Shown: in pieces, positions 11,311 through 22,400 of the stretch
How positions within the stretch are numbered: the first letter of the stretch is position 1
Layout of the letters: each line of letters opens with the position of its first letter
Made by a program: the position numbers and the translations under genes
Assembly: GCA_951230915.1 (NCBI GenBank)
Contig: OX579637.1
Span: 12,462,001-12,526,000 of the forward strand
Direction: 5' to 3'
Source: Antitrichia curtipendula
Taxonomy: Eukaryota; Streptophyta; Bryopsida; Hypnales; Leucodontaceae
DNA length: 64,000 nt
The notes under the pieces: model-generated
What the model was told of the DNA's origin: nothing
The model's input: the letters and a program-made list of their open reading frames with translations, nothing else
Databases searched by the model: none

Positions 11311-12021
11311 CCCTGGAACACCGTAGGCGCCATTCTGTGGTGTGTGGATGACAATCCAATGAGTTGTAAAACTATTGGAAGCATTTTTTTATCCCCGTTT
11401 TCCTTGTTGACCTTTCATGTTGGATTATGAAGAATATCCAATTGAGTTTGTAGTCTTTCTAGTCTTTGTCTTCACATAAATGAGAAGTTGCTAAAAAAAC
11501 GAATCACAAAATATGTTATCCTAGTGTATTTTAGAAAGTTGTTGCAATTGCTCTAAATCTAAAATTTCTCTACAAAAATGATATTTTTTGACTTTGAGTC
11601 CAATTAACAAAATGAAGGTCATTTACTCTAGTTTCTACTTCAATGTGCATTTTGACAATATAAATAAAATTGAATATTTGAGTGCAATTTGAACTTTGGA
11701 TGTATTTTCTATGCCTATTTTATTCTAATTATAGAATGATATGGATTTTGAGTTTACACTATGATGTTTGTCATTGTAACATACACACATGGTGAAATTT
11801 TCAGATTTTTTGAAATAATTTTTTATTTGATGTGATTTTTCTTCACTTTATCAATTTTCCACCAAAAAATCTAAAATTTCTATGAAGTGAAAAAGACATG
11901 TAATTTCATCTCTGAAAAATAAATATAAATTTTTTCATACATATCTAGTTGCAAAATGGCAACAAATTGAGTGATGGGTAGTGAGGCTTGAAATCAATGG
12001 TCATGGGTCTTCATTTAGGGG
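11311..12021 (+). mobile_element. TTAA-flanked element, left copy of an inverted pair
   Basis: TTAA at 11307-11310 and 12022-12025. The left end is CCCTGGAACACCGTAGGCGC and the right end is TTTAGGGG. The whole 711 bp is homologous in inverted orientation to 12103-12839. Examples are ACACACATGGTGAAATTTTC (about 11780) against its complement at about 12360, and GGGTAGTGAGGCTTGAAA (about 11978) against its complement at about 12133. No protein frame. Confidence 0.6.
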
Positions 12022-12102
12022 TTAAGCAACTCTTCCTCACCATAAGTAATTGGTAGTGCAATCTCTAGCTCAACCTTCACAACATTTTGCCTAATGCTTT
12101 TA

Positions 12103-12839
12103 ACCTTTAAAGGACAAACCTATAACTACTACTTTCAAGCCTCACTACCCATCTCTCATTTTCTTGCCAATTTCCAATTAGATATGCATGAAAAAATTTG
12201 TATTTATTTTTTAGAGATGAAATTACATATCTTCCTTACTTTCCAAAAAAATTAGATTTTCTTGAGGGAAACTGAATTTTTGGAGAATTTTTGGAGAATT
12301 TTTGAAGAAAAACTGAAGAAAAAACACATCAAATCGAAAATTATTTCAAAAAATCTGAAAAATTCACCATGTGTGTACATTAAAGTGACAAACATCATGG
12401 TGTAAATCCAACTCCTGTGCCTTTCTATAATTAGAATGCAATAGACATTGAAAATACAACCAAAGTTCAATTGCAATAAAATATTTAATATTGCGAATTT
12501 TTTCCAAATTCAAATTGGAGTAGAAACTAGAGTAGATGAAATTCATTTCATTAGTTGTGATCAAACTCAAAAATATCAATTTTGTGGAGAATTTTCAGAT
12601 TTGGAGCAACTTCCCAAAATACACTAAAATAACATATTTCAGTGATCCGTTTTTTTTAACTAACTTGTCATTTTCTTGAAGATAAACACTGAAAAGACTA
12701 CAAATTCATTTGAATACTCTTCATAACCCAACATGAAAAGTCTACAAGAAAAAATTAGATGAAAAAATGTTTCCAATCCCTCCCTGTCTCATTAAAAAGG
12801 AAGCCAAATGGCACATAGTGGCGCCCCGGCGTTACTGGA
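12103..12839 (-). mobile_element. TTAA-flanked element, right copy of an inverted pair
   Basis: TTAA at 12099-12102 and 12840-12843. The complement of its outer end begins TCCAGTAACGCCGGGGCGCC, which aligns with the outer end of the left copy (shared GGCGCCA). It is 737 bp, diverged from its partner by substitutions and small indels. A loop of about 77 bp (12022-12102, including the TTAA sites) separates the two copies, so a transcript across both would fold into a hairpin of roughly 700 bp. Confidence 0.6.
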
Positions 12840-12843
12840 TTAA

Positions 12844-13643
12844 CCGTTTGGACAAGGTAAGGTACTAGGCCAAAAGATTCCACTTTCCAGATTTACTCAT
12901 TATACAGTTGCATCGATATCAAACTCCTTTCACTGGACACAGACTTAGATCCTTTTCCAAGTCTTATAATTGTATGGCAAAAGTATTTACTGCTACTGGT
13001 TTCCAAAATGATTGGTTTATAACATGACGCAAAAGAAAAATATATGATCTTCATTGCATAAAGTGAACTGCATTCTCAGAAGATTTCAATCGTGAAAACA
13101 TACTGATCTCTATGATTTTGGGCAACTTTACAGACATTGCTGATTGACGGGATTATGATTCTTCAACAGAGAACTTTTTGGCGTAAGTTTGCATCTCTAC
13201 ACTTCCTTCTATCCCTTTCAAAAAATAGAAGAAAAGAAAATGGAAAAACATTCTAGAACTTGGAGGACAGTCCTTTGTAGCAGTAAATTTCTTTTTCCGC
13301 CACTCTCAATTGCTGTAACAAGATTTTTTGATTACACTTGGATCTCATTACATTCAAAGGGTCATTATTTTACTAATTCAAAATATGTAAACAAACGCAT
13401 GTCACTTTTGCAACGGGGATTTGTGAAAGTACCAGTAATATCTGCTAATAAAAAATAGAACGTTACTACAAAAGTACGTTTTCCCACATGCGAGTCATCT
13501 CCATTAGACTCGGAATCTTAGCCGGATGAGCACAGCTCGAATCCCCATAGGCTCACAATTCGTCGCAACTCTTCTCCTTCCGTAAATTCTTTTTCTTTGT
13601 GCAACCTTCTACCTTCCCGGCACTTGCCTCTCGCTCTTGTAGT
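12844..13643. other. Region upstream of the plus-strand gene
   Basis: About 800 bp, probably original transposon body holding the promoter and leader of the plus-strand gene. An open stretch at 13189-13458 has no recognisable motifs and I do not call it. A pyrimidine-rich tract ending TCTTGTAG at 13642, just before the ATG, looks like a splice acceptor, so a 5' UTR intron is possible. Confidence 0.45.
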
Positions 13644-15750
13644 ATGGCTCACTATGCAGCTTGTCCAGTCAATCGTATCGAGGCAGTCACTCTGCATCAT
13701 AATCAAGATGCACAAGGCCGTTATATCCCGATGCAGTTTACAGTCAACTCTTGGGTGACTTTGATGCCCGATTTAAGCACAGCATGGGGGCGAGACTCTG
13801 CTCGATATTCTACGACGTCATCGCATTTCTATTGGAAAGTGCGGATCATCGGGTTTGAATACGGCGGGCCAATGAACATTGTCTCGCGTGTGATTGTGCG
13901 ACATGCTTATGAGCTGCGACAGCTTGAGCTCGACCCTGCTATTCCGCAGCCTCGCATTCCCTCCAATTGTAAGTGCACCACTCTGAAATTTTGCTCTTGT
14001 TTTGTTAATTACATTCTAGAGTTTGTAGCTCTTTGAACTCTCATATAGTTCTGTACGGTCCCATTGTAGGCTATAGAACTTGATTTTGGTAACAAATTGA
14101 TCGGTTATTTCACACAAGATTGAGGATTGAATCTTGTCGTCGGCTTGATCGCTACCTGCACAAAGGAGTTTGTAGATTTTAGTACCATCACGGAAATATA
14201 TGAAACAAAGTTTTCATTTGGCAAGCGGTAATGATTCAACTTTGTTTCATTTTCTTCATGCTCAACTTTTGATAGTAACGTCAGTTTCGTTGATTGGCGG
14301 TGTTCCAGACTTTGGCTTTTGTTAGGAGGCGCAGTAATGAACATAAACCTTATGTACCCAAGTTTGTGGGTCTGAAATTACTCAAATTAGTCCCTCGAGA
14401 AGCTATATATCAGAATTTTTGATGCCTGAATAGTGCTGATTTAATGAAATTGCATTTACATGTACCTACCGGGTGAAATTACCGGGTTCATGTTGTTGAC
14501 AAAATAAGATGGAATTTAACGTGCACATGATGGAACATGTTCTTACAAGCTTTTCAAATGCCAATTATGACAAATTGAACCTACTATTAGACCATTAAGT
14601 AGCAATTAGCTCTGCTGCAAGAAACCGTATTGGTAACAGCCTTCTGCTATACCTAAACAAATAGTTCAAATAAGATGGCCACATAAATGATTGCAATGGT
14701 AAGGATTGCTCTTTGCAACACGTTTTTTGGTAGCTTTTGCAACTAAGTCATGCGTTAACATGACCAAAATGCAACTATGGCTTTGTGAGCACACATGATA
14801 GTTCATGAAGTAGCAAATTGCACCTTAATTAATTAAAGTTGTGGTTGTTGACTCTTGCAGATTTATTCCCCTCCTTCGACGATTCAGTAGAACCTGAGTC
14901 CATTACTAGGCTGGTTGTTGGCGTCCATGCAGATATTGGACAACTCATACACCATGATCGGAACCTTCGGGAGCTTCGAGACGCTTCCATTTACTTTTTC
15001 AAATGGGTTTATGTATCCCCTTCTGGTACACGACTGTATGGGTCTCTTGAGGAGATTCCACTTCCAGGACTAAGCTCCCACGATTGGCCTCTACCAGACA
15101 TGAGTACCTCAGAAGCATTCCGTGCCAAGATGCGTTCAAACTTCCAATTGTCAATGAAGCCCTCCACCGGATCGCGCCGCACGCACCTGCAATGGTTCAT
15201 GCCTTTTACGGTATTTGTGGACCTTTTTGCTTCAGCTCGCAACAAAGTGCGCACGCCAACATTGTTTACTTTTCGCAACTTGACTAACGAAGTTTTCAAT
15301 GGTCTCATGGATGATGGCTGGGGAACTCGCACCACCGACTTTGAGGATCTCATCCGTTGCACAGTAGCTTGCCCTAGTGTTGTGTTTAGGTATCATATCG
15401 GTCGACAAACTCTCTATGTTAACTTCTACTATACTCGGGAGCGTTTGGTGGACAGGGCTTGGGTGCCCATGGAGCAAGAGCATGGTGTTCAGCTGGTGGA
15501 TCTAAAGTGTGAGGTCTTGGACCAGATCTCACCTTTGATGTTGACTTTTAGCGTTGGCAGTTGTTGGCCCATTGAGCACCTGCAAGGAGAGGTGCAAATT
15601 TCGATGGGGCAGGCTGCTCCTACTGATTTCCATTTCCTGGTTGCAGATTCGGTGAATGCACCCAGGAAGATCAACCAACGGCGTGAGAGAACCATGACAA
15701 TAGCAGATGTTTCCCCTCCCCATCTTCTGAAACTAAAGATCAATGATTGA
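13644..15750 (+). CDS. Two-exon protein of unknown function, 404 aa
   Basis: Exons 13644-13968 and 14861-15750. The 892-bp intron has a textbook donor (AATT|GTAAGT) and acceptor (CTCTTGCAG|ATTT). Phase 1 joins in frame, and the 1215 nt total is open to a TGA at 15748. The first in-frame ATG (MAHYAAC) lies right after a possible acceptor TTGTAG, so an upstream exon is possible. I do not recognise the protein. It has no signal peptide or membrane segment, is rich in aromatic residues (YFFKWVYV in exon 2; FRYHIGRQTLYVNFYY near residue 285), and ends in a basic tail (KINQRRER). It shares the element with the transposase-like gene, and its coding base composition is similar. It could be an accessory transposition factor, a captured host gene or a regulator. 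Intact frame and splice sites argue that it is a real gene. Confidence 0.68.
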
Positions 15751-16449
15751 AACTAAATAGGTGGAATAACTAGTATAAGAGCAGTGCACTTGTTTTTTTT
15801 TGTTGTAGTATGCCTAACAATTTACCTATTAGAGCCTGATCGATTTGCTTTTCTCTTGTCCTCAATGCACTAGATATCAGACTTTCCTAAAACTGACAAT
15901 GAAATTTTGAGAGGTTTATTTTATATCTGTTCAGAGCCTTAGAAGTGTATCAGCCTGTCCAAGTTTTGAATAATATGTGGATTTGAATTTCACCGTTTTG
16001 TCCCTCTTAAGTCTAATTTGACAAATATGAATGACCAACAATCAATGTTTTCCTTCAACAGTGTGGTTGCATGCATGTAATGCATGTGAGTCATATTACA
16101 GTTTTATTTACTAAAACCTAGATTTGTTTGATCAGTACTCAACTTCTCGTCTCATCTTCCATGGCACAGCCTGGCATCCGGGTATACACTGGTTTAAAAT
16201 AGTACCTTGCAAAATCAGATTTAAATACTCACAATTTGAATAAATTAATGTTATATTTAGAAACGAGTTGTGTCAGGCGAGCTATGTCAGGCCATTAGAA
16301 TGAGCACATTACCCATAACTGAAACCAACTTACCTCTGAAAATTCACATGAGATAGCGACAGCAATCTGTCAGCATTCTGTACAATTCTAGCCACCTTAT
16401 GACCCCCTTAAATAGCCTTGCAATGTCAAACTAGGGAGGCCCTCTACAA
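15751..16449. other. Right subterminal non-coding region
   Basis: About 700 bp between the stop codon of the plus-strand gene and the right TIR. It should include the 3' UTR and right subterminal sequences. GCAAGG and TATTTAA-type motifs near both ends hint at subterminal binding sites. No gene seen. Confidence 0.5.
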
Positions 16450-16471
16450 GGCTCCTTTTTACTCTAATGTT
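16450..16471 (-). repeat. Right terminal inverted repeat of the large transposon
   Basis: GGCTCCTTTTTACTCTAATG followed by TT; the complement matches 831-852 at 21 of 22 positions. The satellite resumes immediately with AATGGCTCCCTACATC. The last TT could belong to either side. Confidence 0.85.
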
Positions 16472-19400
16472 AATGGCTCCCTACATCAAATGTCATGGAA
16501 TTTGTTTCCGAAGGCACTTGGAAGAATTTGAGGAAGTTTCAAACACCTTCAAATATTTGAATCCATGAGAATATTTTATTTCTGCATAATTTTCATCCAC
16601 CTCCACGTGAATCAAAAAAAATATGGAAAAAAATTGGGTCTGTAGTTTAATGGCTCCCTACATCAAATGTCATGGAATTGGATTTGCGAAGGCACTTGGA
16701 TAAATTTGTGGAGGCTGCAAACACCCTCAAATATTTGAATCCATGAGAATATTTCATTTCTGCATAATTTTCATCCATCTCCACGTGAATCAAAAAAAAT
16801 ATGGAATAAAATCGGGTTTGTAGTTTAATGGCTCCCTACATCAAATGTCATGGAATTTGATTTACGAAGGCACTTGAACAAATTTGTGAAAGTTGCCAAT
16901 ACCCTCAAATATTTGAATCCATGAGAATATTTCATTTGTGCGTAATTTTCATCCATCTCCACGTGAATGAAAAGAAATATGGAATAAACTTGGGCATGTA
17001 CTTTAATGGCACCCTCCATCAAATGTCATGGAATTTGATTTGGGAAGGCACTTGGACAAATATGTGGAGGTTGCAAACACCCTCAAATATTTGAATCCAT
17101 GAGAATATTTCATTTGTGTGTAATTTTCATCCATCTCCACGTGAATCAAAAAAAATATGGAATAAAATGGGGTTTCTAGTTTAATGGCTCCCAACATCAA
17201 ATGTCATGGAATTTGGTTAGGGAAGGCACTTGAATAAATTTGTGGAAGTTGCCAATACTCTCAAATATTTGAATCAATGAGAGTATTTCATTTGTGCGTA
17301 ATTTTCATCCATCTCCACGTGAATAAAAAAAAATACGGAATAAACTTGGGCCTGTAGTTTAATGGCTCCCTACATCAAATGTCATGGAATTTGATTTGCG
17401 AGGGCACTTGGAAAAATTTGAGGAAGTTTCAAACACCCTCAAATATTTGAATCCATGAGAATATTTCATTTCTGCATAATATTCATCCATCTCCACGTGA
17501 ATCAAAAAAAATAGGGAATAAAATCGGGTTTGTAGTATCATAGCTCCCTACATCAAATGTCGTGGAATTTGATTTGCGAGGGCACTTGGAAGAATTTGAG
17601 GAAGTTTCAAACACCCACAAATATTTGAATCCATGAGAATATTTCATTTCTGCATAATTTTCATCCATCTACATGTGAATCAAGAAAAATATGGAGTAAA
17701 ATCGGGTTTGTAGTTTCATGGCTCCCTACATCAAATGTCATGGAACTTGGTTTGGGAAGGCACTTGAACAAGTTTGTGAAAGTTGCCAATACCCTCAAAC
17801 ATTTGAATCCATGAGAATATTTCATTTGTGCGTAATTTTCATCCATCTCCACGTGAATCAAGATAAATATAGAATAAACTTGGGTCTGTACTTTAATGGC
17901 ACCCTACATGAAATGTTATGGAACTTGGTTTGGGAAGGCAATTGAATAAATTTGTGGAAGTTGCCAATACCCTCAAATATTTGAATCCATGAGAATATTT
18001 CATTTGTGCGTAATTTTCATCCATCTCCACATGAATGAAAAAAAATATGGAATAAACTTGGGCCTGTAGTTTAATGGCACCCTACATCAAATGTCATGGA
18101 ATTTGATTTGCGAAGGCACTTGGACCAATTTGTGGAAGTTACAAATACCATCAAATATTTGAATCTATGAGAATATTTCATTTGAGCGTAATTTTCATCC
18201 ATCTCCTTGTAAATCAGAAAAAACATGGAATAAACTTAGGCCTGTACTTTAATGGCTCTCTACATCAAATGTCATCGACTTTGATTTGAGTACGCACTTA
18301 AAGAAATTTGTGATAGTTGCAAATACACCCTCAATTAATTGAATCCATCAGAATATTTCATTTGAACGTAATTTTCATCCATCTCCACGTGAATCAAGAA
18401 AAATATGGAATAAAATTGGGTCTGTAGTTTAATGGCACCCTACATCAAATGTCATGGAATTTGATTTGAGAAGGCACTTGAACAAATTTGTGGAAGTTGC
18501 CAATACCTTCAAATATTTGAATCCATAAGAATATTTCATTTCTGCGTAATTTTCATCCATCTCCACGTGAATCAAAAGAAATATGGATTAAATTTGGGCC
18601 TGTACTTCAATGGCTCCCTATATCAAATGTCATGGAATTTGATTTGAGAAGGCACTTGGACAAATTTGTGGAAGTTACAAATACCTTCAAATATTTGAAT
18701 CCATGAGAATATTTCATTTGTGCGTAATTTTCATCCATCTCCTTGTGAATTAGAAAAAATATGGAATAAACTTGGGCCTGTACTTTAATGGCTTTCTACA
18801 TCAAATGTCATGGAATTTGATTTGGAAAGGCACTTGAACAAATTTGTGGAAGTTGCAAATACCCTCATATATTTTCATCCATGAGAATATTTCATTCGTA
18901 TGCAATTTTCATCCATCTCCACGTGAATCAAGAAAAAAATAGAATAAAATCGGGTGTGTAGTTTAATGGATCCCTACATCGAATGTCATGGAATTTGATT
19001 TGGGAAGGCACTTCAACAAATTTGTGGAAGTTACAAATACATTCAAGTATTTGAATCCATGCAAATAATTCATTTGTGCGTAACTTTCATACATCTCCAC
19101 GTGAATCAAAAAGAATATGGATGAACTTGGGCCTGTACTTTAATGGCTCCCTACATCAAATTTCATGGAATTTCATTTGAGAAGGCACTTGAACAAATTT
19201 GCGGAAATCACAAATACCCTCAAACATTTGAATCCATGAGAATATTTCATTTCTAGTAATTTTCATCCATCTCCACGTGAATCAAAAAAAATATGGAATA
19301 AACTTGGTATGTACTTTAATGGCTTCCTACATCAAATGTCATGGAATATTATTTGAGAAGGCACTCGAATAAATTTGTGGAAGTTACAAATACCTTCAAA

Positions 19401-22400
19401 TATTTGAATCAAAGAGAATATTTCATTTGTGCGTAATTTTCATCCATCTCCTTGTGCATCAGAAAAAAAATAGAATAAACTTGAACTGTACTTTAATGGC
19501 AGCCTACATGAAATGTCATGGAATTTGATTTGCGAAAGCACTTGAACAAATTTGTGGAAGTTGCGAATACCTTCAAATATTTGAATCCATGAGATATTTC
19601 ATTTGTGCGTAACTATTATCCATCTCCACGTGAATCAAGAAAAATATGGATTAAACTTGGGCCTGTACTTTACTGGCTCCCTACATCAAATGTCATGGAA
19701 TTTGATTTGAGCAGGCACTTGGACAAATTTTTGGAAGTTGCCTATACCCTCAAATATTTGAATCCATGAGAATATTTCATTTGTCCGTAACTATCATCCA
19801 TCTCCGCGTGAATCAAGAAAAATATGGAATAAACTTGGGCCTATACTTTAATGGCTCCGTACATCAAATGTCATAGACTTTGATTTGAGAAGGCACTTGA
19901 ACAAATTCGTAGAAATTGCAAATGCACTCAAATATTTGAATCCATGAGAATATTTGATTTGTGAGTAATTTCCATCCATCTCCACGAGAATCAAGAAAAA
20001 TATGGAATAAACTTGGGCCTGTACTTTAATGGCTCCGTACATCAAATGTCATGGAATTTGATTTGAGAAGGCACTTGGACAAATTTTTGGAAGTTGCCAA
20101 TACCCTCAAATATTTGAATCCATGAGAATATTTCATTTGTGCGTAACTATCATCCATCTCCACGTAAGTCAAGAAAAATATGGATTAAAATGGAGCCTGT
20201 ACTTTAATGGCTCCGTACATCAAATGTCATAGACTTTGATTTGAGAAGGCACTTGAATAAATTTGTGGAAGTTGCAAATACCCTCAAATATTTGAATCCA
20301 TGAGAATATTTGATTTGTGAGTAATTTCCATCCATCTCCACGAGAATCAAGAAAAATATGGAATAAACTTGGGCCTGTACTTTAATGGCTCCCTACATCA
20401 AATGTCATGGAATTTGATTTGAGAAGGCACTTGGACAAACCTGTGGAAGTTGCCAATACCGTCAAATATTTCAATCCATGAGAATATTTCATATGTGCGT
20501 AACTATCATCCATCTCCACGTGAATCAAGAAAAATATGGAATAAACTTGGGCCTATACTTTAATGGCTCCGTACATCAAATGTCATAGACTTTGATTTGA
20601 GAAGGCACTTGAATTAATTTGTGGAAGTTGCAAATACCCTCAAATATTTGAATCCATGAGAATATTTGATTTGTGAGTAATTTCCATCCATCTCCACGAG
20701 AATCAAGAAAAATATGGAATAAACTTGGGCCTGTACTTTAATGGCTCCGTACATCAAATGTCATGGAATTTGATTTGAGAAGGCACTTGGACAAACCTGT
20801 GGAAGTTGCCAATACCCTCAAATATTTGAATCCATGAGAATATTACATTTGTGCGTAACTATCATCCATCTCCGCGTGAATCAAGAAAAATATGGAATAA
20901 ACTTGGGCCTATACTTTAATGGCTCCCTACATCAAATGTCATAGACTTTGATTTGAGAAGGCACTTGAACAAATTCGTAGAAATTGCAAATACCCTCAAA
21001 TATTTGAATCCATGAGACTATTTGATTTGTGAGTAATTTCCATCCATCTCCACGAGAATCAAGAAAACTATGGAATAAACTTGGGCCTGTACTTTAATGG
21101 CTCCGTACATCAAATATCATGGAATTTGATTTGAGAAGGCACTTGGACAAATCTGTGGAAGTTGCAAATACACTCAAATATTTGAATCCATGAGAATATT
21201 TCATCTGTGCATGATTATCATCCATCTCCACGTGAATCAAGAAAAGTATGGAATAAAATGGGGCCTGTACTTTAATGGCTCCCTACATCAAATGTCATGG
21301 AATTTGATTTGAGAAGGCACTTGGAAAAATCTGTGGAAGTTGCCAATACCGTCAAATATTTCAATCCATGAGAATATTTCATATGTGCGTAACTATCATC
21401 CATCTCCACGTGAATCAACAAAAATATGGAATAAACTTGGGCCTGTACTTTAATGGCTCCCTACATCGAATGTCATAGACTTTGATTTGAGAAGGCACTT
21501 GAACAAATTCGTAGAAATTGCAAATACACTCAAATATTTGAATCGATGAGAATATTTCATTTGTGAGTAATTTTCATCCATCTCCACGAGAATCAAGAAA
21601 AATATGGAATAAAATGGGGACTGTACTTTAATGGCTCCCTACATCAAATGGCATAAAATTTTGATTTGAGAAGGCACTTGGACAAATTTGTGGAAGTTAC
21701 AAATACCCGGAAATATTTGAATTCATGAGAATATTTCATTTGTGCGTAACTATCATCCATCTCCACGTGAATCAAGAAAAATATGGAGTAAAATGGGGCC
21801 TGTACCTTAATGGCTCTCTACATCAACTGTCATGGAATTTGATTTGCGAAGGCACTTGAATAAATTTGTGGAAGTTGCAAATACCCTCAAATATTTGAAT
21901 CCATGAGATATTTCATTTGTGCGTAACTATCATCCATCTCCACGTGAATTAAGAAAAATATGGATTAAATTTGGGCCTGTACTTTAATGGCTCCCTACAT
22001 CAAATGTCATGGAATTTGATTTGAGAAGGCACTTGAACAAATTTGTAGAAATTGCAAATACACTCAATTATTTGAATCCATGAGAATATTTGATTTGTGA
22101 GTAATTTTCATCCATCTCCACGAAAATCAAGAAAAATATGGAATAAAATGGGGACTGTACTTTAATGGCTCCCTACATCAAATGTCATAGACTTTGATTT
22201 GAGAAGGCACTTGAACAAATCTGTAGAAGTTGCCAATACCCTCAAATATTTGAATCCATGAGAATATTCCATTTGTGCGTAATCTTCATCCATCTCCACG
22301 AGAATCAAGAAAAATATGGAATAAACTTGGGCCTGTACTTTAATGGCTCCCTACATCAAATGTCATGGAATTTGATTTGAGAAGGCACTTGGACAAATTT

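Larger units (their letters stand above)
831..16471. mobile_element. Large (about 15.6 kb) two-gene DNA transposon nested in satellite
   Basis: The non-satellite block is bounded by inverted repeats: AACATTAGAGAAAAAAGGAG at the left end (831-852 in full) and its reverse complement at the right end (16450-16471), 21 of 22 positions matching. The same satellite, in the same orientation, abuts both ends. Inside are a spliced transposase-like gene reading towards the left end and a second spliced gene reading towards the right end, with AT-rich DNA and smaller nested elements between. No clean target-site duplication is visible, and about 26-30 bp of the interrupted monomer (A-tract to TTTAATGG) is missing. 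A small deletion on insertion or later loss would explain both. Intact TIRs and open, spliceable genes suggest a fairly recent element. A chance TIR at both satellite junctions is unlikely. Confidence 0.82.

Noticed and set aside
13189..13458. 89-residue open frame upstream of the plus-strand gene
   Set aside because: No recognisable motif, base composition like surrounding non-coding DNA, no splice link in phase that I could defend.
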